This document shows, in pieces, positions 1 through 13,033 of a DNA stretch of 64,000 nt. The stretch lies in contig NC_035790.1 of NCBI RefSeq assembly GCF_001653235.2, positions 1,674,001-1,738,000 of the forward strand, given 5' to 3'. The position numbers and the translations under genes are program-made. The stretch comes from Pochonia chlamydosporia 170. Lineage: Eukaryota > Ascomycota > Sordariomycetes > Hypocreales > Clavicipitaceae. Each line of letters opens with the position of its first letter. Within the stretch, counting starts at the first letter, position 1. The notes below the pieces were generated by a model. That model had not been told where the DNA came from. It ran no database searches and was given only the letters and a program-made list of their open reading frames with translations.

Positions 1-3000
1 TTTCAACCACTGCTGCCCGGCTGTTGAAGACGACGCAAGCGGAAGTCAGCAATCTTTCGCTAAGTATGGCCCTGCCCTTTTGACAGGGATCATGGGTGGC
101 AGAGGATCGCGAGATAGTGCGCAAGTACCAAGCGCATGGCTTGCACACCTTCACCAGGACTTGGGTGTGCAACCTCTTACCATATTGATTTGTGGCCAAA
201 GAGACATGGCCAAGGGCAAGGCAGCCAGTACCAGATGCGGAACGACCAACCTGTGGGAGTATGGTATCAACACGACGTTCCCCCATCCATCCTGTATAGA
301 CTGATCATGCTGGGACAATCCAAATCCACCAAGATGTCAAATGTGTGTGTAAGTGTACATGTGAATCAATGCTGTCATTGAGACAGATCTTCTCCTTCCC
401 CCATCCAGGTCCATCAAACAGGTGTTGCTGTTGGTCAAGCACATTGTAAGCCAGCTCAGGACTCTGTACATTGGCTTACAGGCTCTCTCACTCTCTTTTT
501 TTTTTTTTGTATGCTCGTCCTAGCGCCTCCTCTGCTCCACCCACTTTTCGCCTCGTTTGAGGCGTTTCTGGAGCAGATATCGCAAAGTTTGCTCGACGTT
601 GGGTTTTTGACGCCCCATTATCTCAAAGACTCAGAAGTAAAGGTGTCATATCGGCTAGCACATCTTCCATGTGTCGATGATGGCTGAGAAGGAGCCTTGT
701 GTGGTTGTTTGTAACGTTCAAGACTCAACCGCAGGTACTCTGTACATTGGACGTCGTCCAGGTATTTTGAAAATCCTTGGCACACTCGGGCCATATGTGA
801 CTATCCATCCACCGAGGTAGTCAGTGCAGTCGAACATTCAGCAAGGCAATAAGGAGTACAGCGGGCGATCTTGTTCCAGCGCAAAATACTGGTGCGCAAC
901 AGAGTGGTGTGTGCGCTTTGAACCCATCACTTCGCCCTCGCCGAATCATGGCCGAGAGACCAGTAAAATCGCGAGGCAACAGCAATACGACAAAGACGTG
1001 AGCCACCAAGGACCAGATCGGAGCCAGAGCAAGCGTCAATAATACTCTGTACAAAAGAGACCATCTGTATGAGCACGGCGTCTGACAGGGTAAAGGGAGG
1101 AGGTTGGGCAGAAACGGCCCGCTACCTTACTCTCGATTCTCGACTGAAGCTGCTAAATTCGTCTCTGTCTGACTGAGGCTTGCCTCGCTGAGCCACACAC
1201 AACGCAGACTGGACTATCAACACTGAACGCCGTACGGAGTACCGAACACCCCGTACGCGTGTCGAGGGCCTGATGCTCAAGTGACGGGTGATGATGCTTC
1301 GGTCCTCCTTAACGGGCTGGCTTCCTATTTGCTCCTTCAGTGGCACAAGGTCGCGCTTGGTCATGAATGAGGGTCTCATTGTTTCCATATCATGCCCCCA
1401 AGGCCACAATCGTCATTCTCGCTGGGTGGCCGCTGCCTCCGGGTCGGCCCATCATGGCCCTCCATGACTTTGGCGCTGGAGCAGTGGCCGTCACAGGAGC
1501 AGAAATGCCAAATCTCGATAGGGCAACCGTCTCAACTGGAGGATGCATGGCGCCCATCAGGCGAGAGGGAGACATGGACGGACATGGAGGGAGGCCAGAG
1601 GCGGTTTGTCGTCCACCCTCTGGGCAAGTGGACTGGAGCCATGGAGCAAGAGAGGAGTCCTTGCCTCTTCTGGCTTGGTTCTCCCGCACCTGCAACACCA
1701 CAAAGAAAAGAGCGAAAAGCAAGCGCGACCGACCATTGATCCCACAAGTACCCTCCCCGCAGCCCCGCGCGGTGGCAGTACAAAATGTCTCAACACCCAC
1801 AACCATCACCATCACCACCCACCACCTGACCCAACTGCATCCTCCTTCAGAGCAAAATGCGACGTGATCGTCCGATTAGTCTCTTCGCATGGCATCACTC
1901 ATGGACTGTCAAGACACCCAGACGAGCTCTCTCTACGTGCAATCGCAACCCTACCTTTACTCCATACACTGACTGCCATTCTGCTTTCATGGCCCCCTTT
2001 TGACACTTTTTGACACCCTCAAAATCCTCTCCCTGTTGCCCGTTTCTGCCGTGGTCAATCTGGCGCCCGTTCAACGCCTCTCCACCACCACCTGGAGACC
2101 ACTCAGAGACACACTCTCCGTCTTTCGCCTCAGTCGGTCGGTGGCTGGGGGCCGGATATCTTGTGGCCGACTCATTCTGCAAGTCGTGATCCAACCACAA
2201 TAGTCTTCTTCATATCAGCAGCTCCACTGTGCTTCATGGCCGCATGTTGGCCGGCCATGGTGCCCCATATCCCAAACCGCTTTGTTTAGTCGGTGTGTTT
2301 CCTGTTCTAGTCTGTGACCACTCGTTCTCTATCGTCGATCGAGCTCTCACTTTCAGGTCTTTCGTTAGCACGTTAGGCACCGAGCCTCCCTCCCTTACGA
2401 TGGGTGATGCAAATACCCTGCTACCAGTCGTTGCTCGTGGTCACGTCGTGACGGAGCAGAACGGACGACGGCTCGCCGTTCGGAAGCTGTCCCGGCTTGG
2501 AGGTACGGGCATGACCGATAAAGCGCCGTCCTCTTCTGGCAAAGAGCTAATATTGCTCATGTCGCCATGCCAGCCAATGGGCCATGTGCCCGACCAATGT
2601 CCTGCATCTGGAACCTACTTGGATGTTGGCACATCCGTCTCAGAGAAAGCTCTCGGGTGCCTGTCCTGGCCCCGTCGCCTCTGCCCACCTCTTTGAGATG
2701 ATTACCAGCATGTCTCGGCCTTGGTTTCCAATGTACGTAAGTTGGCCGAACGCAACTGAACAGCCAAGTTGGTTTGCAGGATTACGAAGAGCTGCCTGTT
2801 GTGACGAGAGAGGCCAGAAGAGCTCTGCGGCTGCTGCGGCACGTATTGAGCGTTTAGGCCGATCCGACCTGGCCAAAACCTTTGGACTCTCCATCCCTCG
2901 TCCATTCATTCAACTCGGAAGTTTACTTGAAGGCCTTGACCAACCCCTCCACGAGTTGAGTCCAGGTCGCACAGCTATGTTTAGACTACTACTATTAAAC

Positions 3001-4660
3001 TCCCAACCACCCACCACGACAGAAGATAACCGAGCCTTTGCAAGTCTCCATAGACCGATGGCGATTTCAACATGCTCTGATGCGGGAATGGCCCGTGCCT
3101 CTGAGGTGCTTGCAAACCTCTTTTAGAAAACCGCGCCCAGCCAAGCATAACGCCATCGGAACATCAGAGCCAACAACATCAAGATGAAACAAATAAAGCC
3201 CAGGATCATGGGCCAGAAACATCTCCACGAAAGGTCGCCGTTAAGATGCCACTATACCGGCCATAATACCATATTGCCCATATTTGGAACAAGTATTCCC
3301 ATACCAAATGACTCATTAAGTTAAGCCTCTGTCCAAAACGGCGGTCACATTTCCCCATTCCATCAAGATCCATCCCACATCTTGCGGTCAACGAAACAAA
3401 ATCAACCAACCCTGAACTCCGACCCATGTTCCCAGCTAAATGCACAAATCCACGTTCTATATCAAGACAAAAAAGAAACCCGCAGCGCAATAAAGAAGTT
3501 TTAGAAAAGAAAAGGAAAAAAAATTCAACCCCAGAAACCGGGCGTGCAGCATTACCCAGCCACGCAGCTTGTCTCAAACTCCATACTCTACGTTCTTTGT
3601 TTTCCAGGATCCCCCAGACTCGTAGCATCAGATCTTTTACGACGGAAGCATATCACCTTGTTTTAAGTAGAGCGGTCAATAAGACAAATATGCATGGAAC
3701 TCTAAACGCGACCTAGCCTCGCCGAGTAATCTGTTTTTCTTTCAATCCAAAGTCCACGGAGTACGCTCCCGTCACTGACAGGCCATTTTATGCAATGGCA
3801 ATGCAAACCATCGCAGCACAGCGTGTGGAGAGCGACACAGGAAACGCATCACATGGGGCGTGGGAATGTCGTACTTTGGTTATATCAGGCCACGGTGCAT
3901 AGATGGCATAGGCGAGTGTATAGCCCCTGCGTCTGGATCCGTGCCTCTTTTTGAAGTTCTGAAAGAGTCATACGATGGGTTTGCATTGGGCATTTTTGGG
4001 CACCGGACGAGATTTGCTTGGTTGGCATGATTACACAGCATATGTAGATGGGTGTTGTTTCAGAGCGAGGGTGTGGGATGTTGGATGTTGGAAATATTCT
4101 CGCCTGTAGGGTATGGAGTATGTGGTGGTAGGATCGGGCGATCGTGCATATATGCCTGGTAAGAAGCGAGTCCCGTCAGTTGATAGGACAGTTTAGATGA
4201 GCGACGGTGTCAATGTCAAATGTGCTAGGGTAGGTCGTAGTTCGACTTGAAAGACGCTCAATCTTCCTGCAGCCGTCACGCAAGCTTCATCCTATCGTTC
4301 ACAAGATAGACACAAAGTTGATGGCTACATTGCCATTACAAACGGCATCTTTCTACCCATACTTGGTCATCGTCAATGCATTTCCTCCACCATGCCGCCA
4401 CCTTGATTCTCATTCTATCCATCCTCCCCATGCACAGTTTTTGCTACGCCCGACAATGCTGAGAATCGAACACCATCTCGCAACTCCTCTGGCCTGCAGC
4501 GGACAACCCCCCCGCACTCGAAGAAAACGTCATATAATATTGTCATGTTTATCCATTCGCCCATGCATACGAAGCAATGCTGTTCCTGCGACAGCAGCTT
4601 GTGTTGTATAAATAACCCAAAACAAATGTGACACGCCGAAAGAAAGATGCAGAGACAAGC
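1..4660. other. intergenic, no gene recognised
   Basis: About 4.6 kb precedes the 3' end of mob2. Open frames of 140-180 codons exist near 1370-1870 and 2584-3126, but they are open on both strands or have no recognisable domain, so I do not call them. A perfect 6-bp hairpin with a 4-nt loop sits at 549-564. The word TACTCTGTACA or a close variant recurs near 464, 733 and 1042, and TACGGAGTA occurs at 1234. The part next to 4660 may be the mob2 3' UTR. This is a reading by eye; unspliced small exons or non-coding RNA cannot be excluded. Confidence 0.5.
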
Positions 4661-6491
4661 CTACTGAGTCGCACCAGCAAGCTGTAGGAGTCGCTCACCA
4701 GCACGCAGATTGGCATATTCGTAGGCTTTCGACTCAGGTGGGAAAGTCCCGTTGGCAGCCCACAGGTCAATCAAGGCCTGCATCGGCTCCAGTTCCTGCG
4801 GCTTCAGCATGTCGAGGGCTGTCGCCGTCAAAATAAAGTGGGAGAAGCAGCTGTTAAGTTGCTTTTCGAGGTTGAGGTGATAGAAAGGTTCGGTGAAGTG
4901 TGCCCAATAAAGATGGGCGTAGACACGGAACATTTGGCGGAAAACCATCTGGCAGACGTCAAGAAACTTCTCAGGAAAGCCCGAACGTTTCCCGATGTAT
5001 TCAGCCTCCCCAGGATTCGAAAGCTGAGAGAGAGGTGTCGTGGTAATGCTGGGATTGTGGGCGTACGACACGCCTGACGGGTCAGTGGGAAAGATGGCGG
5101 TATCGTCAATCTTTCCGGAGATCCAGCGTTGCATCAGGGTCATGTACTCATACGCAGGGAGTTCGACAGGCTCTCGTCTGTTATTGAGCCATGTGAAAGA
5201 GTGATTTCTAAGATCAACCGTGAGTAATGTGTGCTTCTTATGGGTCTTCCTTATGGGTACACTCACGCGCCAGCAGACATGCGAGGGCAACTCGTGGGGT
5301 TGCAAATGCTTGTACCGTCGTCCTCTTTCTCATGTACCACACGGACAAAGTTCCATAAGTTTCTGTAGTGCTCGACAACTATCACGGGGAGTCAGCTGGC
5401 AGTGAAACAATACGACTAAGTAGCAGATATTTCCTACCTTGGTGGGCGATCCATTCCCCTTGTTCAACTGTCTTTGGTCGAGCACTTAATGTCATGAAGT
5501 TCCCTTTGACAATGTGCTTGACATATTGGGCGTTGAGCCACAGCGGCAACGGCCGGGGAAGGTGATAGTTGTTAATTATATCTTCGACGGTAGACATTAC
5601 GCCGCTGGACTCGTCCATGCCGATTGTTTGTGCAAGAGACGGGGAATTCGGCAGAGGTGGAACTTTGGGGGCGAGATTTGTCGATGACTGGCTTCCCTGA
5701 GAAGCAGTGTCAGATGGCAAAGGTTGACCGCCGGTCGAGGGGGATGGGCTCTTTTGGCCGGACGGTTTCGCCGAGCCGCCTCGAAATCGAGCGTTGCTAA
5801 GTTTCCATAGTTAGTAATTGAAGCTTGGCGGCGGCTGTTAACTGGCGCAAGGATGCTTCGGAGCATAATGAACGCATGGAACTTCCATTGCGAACAAGAT
5901 TATGCAGTATTCGCAGCTCAAGTTTCAGGATCAACCCCACGATTGAAGCTGTAACGTCCCTGCTCCGCCAAAGGCAGAAGTTCCATTCGATGCCCCGGGT
6001 GACATTTGCGGTAGCAGAGATGAATGGCCGCTCTCGCCAACGTAGTTCGACAGCACAATCCCTGCAAACAAGCAGTGTCCCAATCCTGTCGATACATTTT
6101 TGGATGAGAGCAATCGGCCGATGTGTATTAGCTTGGGGGCAGACAGACTCAACTGTGCTGTCGCCTTGGAAGGAAAGCTAGACTACCTTCATTGCCTCTT
6201 GTACCCTCAAATTGGAAGTGATAAAGTGTGGTAAAACTTAACCCACCCAGCCTCGACCACTTCCCATTGTTGAACAGATGAAAATGGGTTTGTTGCGGAC
6301 GCCTGGAGCAACGAGAGTCACTTGGCCCTCAACCCCTCGGCTTACCGCTGGATGATCCAGCTCGTGGTCAGGGGTCCGATTCTCGGTACATGACAAAGAG
6401 GCTGCCACGGAGGAGACATGGAGGCACACGGTCCGAGCCAAGGAGAATAAATGACCAGAAGTACTTACATCCCAGAGAAGAGGTTGGACAT
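4661..6491 (-). CDS. mob2: MOB kinase activator, Mob2-type
   Basis: Mob1/phocein-family protein, predicted 346 aa, that binds and activates NDR/LATS (Cbk1/Cot1-type) kinases in polarised growth and the RAM/MOR pathway. Exons on the minus strand: 6491-6469, 5796-5438, 5378-5267 and 5207-4661; all junctions are GT-AG and keep frame. The first exon is only 23 bp (MSNLFSG plus two bases), followed by a 672-bp intron. The N-terminal 55 residues are Ser/Pro-rich. The Mob core carries the zinc ligands of the family: C153-x4-C158 and H263-x4-H268, with the typical EHYRNLWNF and HSFTW segments. Mob2 rather than Mob1 is inferred from the long N-terminal tail and the spacing; a tree would settle it. It is divergent from the antiporter at 7273, with 781 bp between start codons. 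Confidence 0.93.
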
Positions 6492-7272
6492 GATGAATCA
6501 AAAGGCGGGGTGAAGGAGTTGGAGGGTTGCGATGCAAAAGAGTTGCTTGAGGGGGCCGAAAGCTCCCGTCACGGGATCGTATGCGAGGCGGCGGACAAGG
6601 CTGCAATTGCAAAGAAAAGAAGAAAACAACGGTCGGCGTGAGACAAAGAAGCGAATGTCACCCAAGAAACGCGGCGTAGACAAGCGGCGCGAGAACGGGG
6701 ACTTGGACGGGGTCAGAGCAATGCGAAGAGATTCTATCAGGAGTAGTCTGGTGTGAGAAAGAGGGGGACAGCCAAGTTGACGGGGTCCAGTTCGAGACGG
6801 TGACGGCCAAATGTGGGGAGCGACGATGTGGTTGGTCCATCTATGAAGTGCAGATTCCAACATCCATTCATCTCATCCTACTTATTATCCTTGCGCTGAA
6901 CCAGACAGACGCCTCCTCCAATTCCGGCCAGGCTTCACAAACCAGACCTCACAGACCTCACACGAACCACCGCGGTTTTGTCACCGGCAATCTTTTGATG
7001 CCAAAACGGAACAGCCATCCACTAGGTCCCTGCATCTTACAACACCAAACGGTTGTCTCGAAGGCTCCATTTTGATCCTGCCTAGCATCAATTGTACCGA
7101 CTACATATGCACTCTGCAGGCCACTGCAGCGCGGAAAGCCGCTATTGGGTAATCGGACAAAGAGGACCCTACATCCTGCATCAATACAAAGTCATCTCCA
7201 GAACGACTCTCCTCGCCCTGAAGCGGAAATTCCGAATGGCGTTGTTCCTCCATCAAGTATTCTGCCTCCGTG
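6492..7272. promoter_or_regulatory. divergent promoter region mob2 / antiporter
   Basis: These 781 bp separate the start codons of two divergent genes and must hold both promoters and 5' leaders. I see no clear TATA box. Small ORFs here are in frames without recognisable protein. Donor- and acceptor-like words suggest that a leader intron is possible, but this cannot be decided from sequence alone. Confidence 0.5.
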
Positions 7273-9103
7273 ATGTCCCTGCCGTACCATGAGTCGGAGA
7301 TAGTTACAATCCTTGTACAATCCTCCTTTCTGTTGCTACTTAATCTCATAAACTCTCTCCTTGACAGGGTCCTTTACTGTGGCCTCATTGGACAGATCTT
7401 CTTGGGTATTGCTTGGGGAGCTCCTGGTGGACAATGGCTCGAGCTGAATGTTGAGAAAGCCATTGTTCAGTTTGGCTACCTCGGCCTTTTGCTGCTGGTG
7501 TATGAAGGTATGTTGAGGCCTTTCTCCATCTTTCCGTGTATACAATGGGCTCACACATTTCAGGAGGACTGTCGACTTCTTTAAAATCCCTGAAGGCCAA
7601 TATCTGGCTTTCGATTGCCGTGGCGATAACAGGGATCAGTGTGCCCCTTGGGCTCTCCTTTGTTTTGCAAGAGCTGACCAACGCCACGCCAATCCAATGC
7701 TTTGCCGCGGGTGCTTCCCTTTGCTCAACGAGCTTGGGAACGACATTCACGGTCCTTGGAACTAGTGGGCTGATGAAATCCAGGCTTGGTGTGGTCCTGA
7801 CAAGTGCAGCAATGATGGATGATGTTGTGGGCTTGGTTCTGGTTCAAGTCATATCCAACCTCGGCCAAACTGACGGATCAATTACCGCAACAACTATCGT
7901 CAGACCACTTCTCGTCTCTGTTGCATTTGTCGCTGTGTCGCCGTTGATATGCGTTGCTGTTGCTAAACCAATCACCAAGTGGTTTAACGGAGTGCGACGA
8001 CACCATCCGGCCGGATTGGTACAGAAGACTTTGAGAACCACTGAAGCAGCCTTTTTAATCCACACTTTAATCCTGCTTGGCTATGTAACGGCTGCGAGCT
8101 ATGCGGGAACATCAATGTTATTTGCTGCATATATTGCTGGAGCTTCAAGCAGCTGGTGGGACTCCGAGGTTGAGCATGTCACTGACTCTTTTGACAACAA
8201 GAGCGCCCCCGATGCAACTGTAGGGGACAACAACACTTCTGTACTACAGGAGAATGAGACTCTACCTGATGTTTCGCCATCAGGGCCTGTCTCTTCTGGC
8301 ATGCAAATTTATGATCGATATTATTCGCCGGCTGTCAACCGGATCTTGAAGCCCTTGTTCTTCGTAAGGTGACATCCGCACGCCTTTTTATTGTTCCCAG
8401 TCTAACACTTCCACAGGCTTCGATAGGATTTTCCATTCCTATCAGTAAGATGTTTCGTGCCGACATAGTTTGGAAGGGTTTAGTTTACTCACTGTTGATG
8501 GCCATTGCCAAATTGGTTTGTGGGATTTGGCTTCTTCGGCTGTCCATGCGGCTTCCTTTCACTCCAAAGACGAGACGGCTGTTTCGTAACCTGATGACCT
8601 CAGGGGCAAAGCTCATGTGTGCAGGCAAACCAGAAGAGAAGGCCGTTGAGTTGTCTACCAGGACGCGAGAAGACGCGGCACGGAACACGACATCAGAACC
8701 TATGGTGCCTCCAGCCCACATAGCCAGCGAGCCGCTCCCTGACACATCACGGGCTGAGGAAGTGACCACATCAGATCACCGGCAGCTTACAGTGCCGGTT
8801 CCTTCGAAACCACGCTCTGTATACCCGGCATCTATTATTGGCTGTGCCATGGTTGCTCGTGGTGAAATTGGCTTTCTGATATCTTCAATCGCGGAGAGCA
8901 ATGGGGTGTTTTCGACTGGTCATGACCACAGCGAAGCTTCCGACATGTTTTTGATTGTTACTTGGGCTATTGTTCTCTGTACTATCCTAGGACCATTAGC
9001 CGTTGGAGTGCTTGTGCAAAGAGTGAAGAAGTTACAACGAGGTGCACAGAAGCAACGAGTCGCTGTGCACAGAGATGTTCTGGGAGTTTGGGGAGTATCT
9101 TGA
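7273..9103 (+). CDS. CPA2-family cation/proton antiporter
   Basis: Predicted 573-aa membrane protein of the Na+/H+ exchanger superfamily (CPA2, Kha1-like), expected to exchange K+ or Na+ for H+ at an internal or plasma membrane. Exons 7273-7507, 7564-8363 and 8417-9103 join in frame with short GT-AG introns of 56 and 53 bp. Hydrophobic segments begin at residue 10. The family signature AGASLCSTSLGTTF is followed by the paired acidic residues D164-D165 in AAMMDDVVGL, the usual ion-binding site. Two hydrophilic loops, roughly residues 285-335 and 405-485, interrupt the helices. The last helices carry the MVARGEIGFLIS motif. The ATG at 7273 has G at -3 and the N-terminus starts like fungal homologues; a GTG just before it is not used. 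The exact ion is not readable from sequence. Confidence 0.9.
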
Positions 9104-11039
9104 ATAAGTCACATTCTTCAGCGAAATTTTGAAAAGAGTTTGACGAAGGAGGAAGGTCTCCGTGCACAAGAGAATACCTTAATCGCTGTTGGCGTGATCA
9201 TAGTCGCATTTCGTTGCACTGGATCTCATGGCGGTTGCAACGGCGTGACTTATGATCGATTATCGCTATCAAAGATCGCTGCGGCTAGCTTGAATGTTCT
9301 AATGCAGGAGATCCCCGTGGTGCTTCTCAAGAACCTTTTCAGAACGACTGCATCGTATGGGGGGCTAATTCATCCATCCACTACTCTCTTCCTCCGAAAT
9401 CACTTCGGCTGTGCATTCTCGGCATCGGTAGCTGATCCATGGCCACTGGATGGAGGCAGTACATTAGGCTGCAGCTCCGTGGGAGCGTCGTCTGCATTGG
9501 AGAGAAACAATGGCTTCGGTTCCGCCTCTGTTGGTGTTCTTGGTCGATTGACTAAATCAGCGCCGGAGGTTGGAACGGGGTCAGGATGAGGTGTCTAAGA
9601 TTTTGTCAGTCAACATCGTCATGCTGGTGGCCACGAAGTTGGCATTCCTCGCACCTCGCACGATTTCTCATGGATATCGGCGGTCAGTTTGAGCCAGCTG
9701 GTGGGCTGATGGGAGGAGGCATCTTTGCATAGCTCTATCTCAGGCTGACCCGTATCAAGTTGATGGGATGGGGTTTTTGGTGATGAGGTGATGGAATCAC
9801 CTCCTTCCATAGTCGCAGCAGAATCACTTGATTTCATCTTGGCGCCCAGCTGAGGTGCTTTATGGAGGTGATGGAAAAGAGAAACTGAGCAGCAATCCTG
9901 TGTATTGTGCCAGGGGAAAATCTAGCAAGCACTACGAAGGAATGGTCTGGAAGTTATATACTGGACCTCGAGACCTGTGAATATGACTGAAGGCAGCTGC
10001 GAATGTGTGAAGGGTTATCACGTGGCCTTCTATTGACAACAAGTCTTGTTTGAGAAAAGCACTACCTAGTACTTAAGTACTTAGGTAGTTTTTCTCTGAA
10101 AACGACCCGCCAAGTCACAAGAGTATAATCTGGCGTGGCAGCATGGCCGATTTTGATGTTCACAGTACCTAGGTAGTCAATGGGCAGAGGAGGACTCTAC
10201 GAGTCTTGGGTCTAAAGGTGAAGATGCGTCTATAACACTAGCACCTGAAAGTGCGGGAGAGGAGCCGACCAGACATTCTCAGGAAGTGGCTGAATGATTA
10301 CTTGTGCAAATCAAGCCGGTAGAGCATGATACACGATGCAAAAGGCTATGGTCTGTTTGTCTGTGGTAACAATTGCATCCATGGCTTCGGGACTACACGA
10401 TACCAGAGCTGAGATAATACAAGCAAAGGTGTCCAAGGAGAGGCCTGGTTGGACTTGCACGAGTCTCAATGAACTCCCGAATTAGCATAACTAGGAACTT
10501 TAGAAATCAATAGCACTAAGTAGGAGAGGCTACTAACGATGCTATCTACTGCAAAGACCGATGGGTGTACGTAGGTTTGGTTCCATAGAATCCATGCCAT
10601 CGTGGTCTTCGATTCTTTGCGTGTTTGAACAGATGTAAGTTATACCGCACAACAGCAGTACTACACAGTGCCACTACATCAGGGCACACGTATATATCCA
10701 AGTAGTGAATACAAGAAGTTTACATCTAGAATTTTATGCCTATTGAATTATTTCTTAACTGAAACCACTACTTGTAGTCCGTTATGAGAAGCCTGGGTCG
10801 TAGGTTGTCGCAGACTCGCAGTTAGCCAATGGGTGGTCCGTGCGCCACATCAGGATGCAGCACACACTAGAGGCTGGCAGCCAGTTTTCTGAGAAGGGTC
10901 AAGTTCGTGCACCAAACTCGATCTCTTTTCGAACCATCGTCTGCGACAAGCCTTACAACTTGCGCCCAACATTGTTCGTCAGCCATCGACTACGAACCAG
11001 GGAGTAAACTTGCAGCGCATATTTGGGGGCTCAACCACA
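9104..11039. other. intergenic, with a long palindrome
   Basis: About 1.9 kb lies between the antiporter and leo1. A frame of 149 codons at 9140-9589 starts immediately after the antiporter stop and has no recognisable domain, so it is not called. The stretch contains a large inverted repeat at 10052-10096 and a related ACCTAGGTAG word near 10168. The last 150 bp are the likely leo1 promoter and leader. Confidence 0.5.
10052..10096. repeat. near-perfect 45-bp inverted repeat
   Basis: The left arm GAGAAAAGCACTACCTAG then TACTT meets AAGTA and CTTAGGTAGTTTTTCTC. The centre is TACTTAAGTA, and the two arms differ by one inserted T and one short mismatch. There is no loop, so it would form a cruciform or a long RNA hairpin. 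It is not next to a stop codon of a called gene (the antiporter ends 950 bp upstream), so it is not an obvious terminator. Confidence 0.85.
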
Positions 11040-12342
11040 ATGTCAGATTCCGAAGACCCTCTCGATCCTCTCGATGAGACCGCAGGCGACGACCTCTTCG
11101 GCGACGAGGGCGATGAAGAGCCGAGAGCGCCACGGGTTTTGGACGACGATGACCTAGCGTCAGATCCTGACGAGGATCCTGATGCCAGGCGCAGAGAATA
11201 TGACGACGATGATGGCCAGCCACATGAAACGCGTGATAGAGTTGTCATGGCTGTGCAGACGTACCGTCATCAGATACCAAACCCCAAAGACGGAACAGTA
11301 AGGGAGCTCAAAACTTCATGCGGCGCTGCCAATTGTATCCTTAGCTAATCGCGCAATCCAGCTCCGTGTCATGAGAGTCCCCAAGTTCATCAAATTCATG
11401 CCCGAAGAATATGTTGCGGATACCTTCCAGCCATCCGACTTTGACCTCGCGAATGCGAAGTCTGACCGACCGAAACACGTCTCGCGCGTCCGCAAAGATG
11501 CTAGCACGGGAGATTTACAGGGCAACACGAACATTTATCGGTGGAGCGATGGTTCACTGACCATCTCTGTGGGTGGCGAGCACTACGAAATACAAAAGAA
11601 GGCTCTCGGACCTGGCTTGGACCAACCCTACAATGAGATTAACGATGGACACAACTACGCAGCCGCAGCCGAACTTGGAAGTAATCTCCTGATGACTGTC
11701 GGTCATTTGACGGAGCAGTTCAACGTCCGGCCCAACAAGGCAGTTGGAGACGACGCGCTATCAGTACTGGCAGAGCGGATGGCGCAAGCTAGTAAGGCGG
11801 CAAACGATAGCGACATGATTATCCGCACCACTCGAGATCCCGAATTACAAAAGAAACAAGCTGAGATGGCAGAGAAGGAAAGGATGAAGGCCCAGCGCCG
11901 ACGCGAAAACGCCGCATTGAAGATGGACGGTGGGCTGGGACGCTCGGGGCGAGGCGGACTGTCGATTGGCGATCTGGAAGGCGGGCGTGGCTTTGGATCC
12001 GGACGCAAAAGAGGCCAACCTGGGGCTGCAAAACCCAAGAGACGTCGACCAGAGTATGACTCTGATGACGATCTTCCACAGGGGGTTGGACGGCGCGAAG
12101 ACTACGACATGGATGATGGCTTCCTGGTCGGCAGTGATGAGGAAGAAATGGACAGTGAGGCAGAAGATGACGATGAAGAGCTGCTGGACGACGACGAGGA
12201 TGAGCGGCGACCTCGAAATAAGAGACAGAGAACGGCAGATGCAGATGAGGATGAGGACGCAGAGGGAGATGAAATTGAGCCAGCTGAGCCGTCAGGGAGA
12301 GCTCGACGGCGAAACGTCATAGATGAGGATGAGGACGAGTAA
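11040..12342 (+). CDS. leo1: Paf1 complex subunit Leo1
   Basis: Predicted 412-aa nuclear protein, the Leo1 subunit of the RNA polymerase II-associated Paf1 complex (elongation, histone H2B ubiquitylation and H3K4 methylation). Exons 11040-11297 and 11362-12342 flank a 64-bp GTAAGG...CAG intron. The N-terminal 75 residues are strongly acidic (SEDPLDPLDE, then Asp-rich runs). The central Leo1 domain begins at LRVMRVPKFIKF just after the intron and includes NTNIYRWSDGSL and the MTVGHLTEQF segment. A basic Lys/Arg stretch follows (about residues 245-310), and the C-terminus is again very acidic (YDSDDDLP, EDDDEELLDDDEDE), ending in DEDEDE. Charge layout and length fit the family. The start ATG has A at -3. 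Confidence 0.94.
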
Positions 12343-13033
12343 GGACGAGTAAAGGATTGATTGGGTTGAGATTCAAAGGTGGAATGACAATTTGTCGTGG
12401 GTTTAATTATTATGTATCATGTATTATCATTTAAAAGGCGTTGAAGAAATGGGTCGAGATAGCTCACAAGAGAAACATAGTTTCCGTCCTGGGAAATGAT
12501 AAGTCGACACTCGGCTGGAACTGTTGATATGCTCTCCGGTCCTCGATAAAGAGTTGACTGGTAGCATTGAACCATGTTGGCAATTCAATTCCAACGTTGG
12601 AAGTGGGGATGCCAGTCCATTTAGCGCCTCTGCCGCAGCTGCGCGCAGCATCAGTTACTTCATCAATCATCCATTGATAGACAGTCCCGAGACTCCGCCA
12701 AACTTGAATCCACCAAATCTCATCCCTGGCATCATCACATGCCTAAAGTTGATCCCCAGCCAAACCGCATTCAAGGCAAGGCTACCACGACACAACACTG
12801 CACTGCGCTGCAGTCGCAGGCTCGACATGTGCAGCCTGGCATGATCCCGACAAATCAACAACCATCAAAGATATCAACTGCTCGCAATCCCTCACACACC
12901 TCAAGGATGCAGCGAAAGCTCCCGCCGGCCGCTGCTATCTGAGACAATATACAAAGCCTTCTAGTGACCCACCCATTGGTTCCAGTGTCACCGTCAACTG
13001 CATGGCCTGTGATTTCGTCACCCTCGGCACATC
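12343..13033. other. intergenic between leo1 and patatin gene
   Basis: These 690 bp contain the leo1 3' end and the promoter of the patatin-like gene, which is transcribed in the same direction. Several short CA-rich frames are open but none shows a domain. No TATA box is evident. Confidence 0.5.

Noticed and set aside
1367..1867. Overlapping ORFs of 115-166 codons on both strands
   Set aside because: Open in several frames at once with no recognisable domain; GC-rich, stop-poor sequence explains them.
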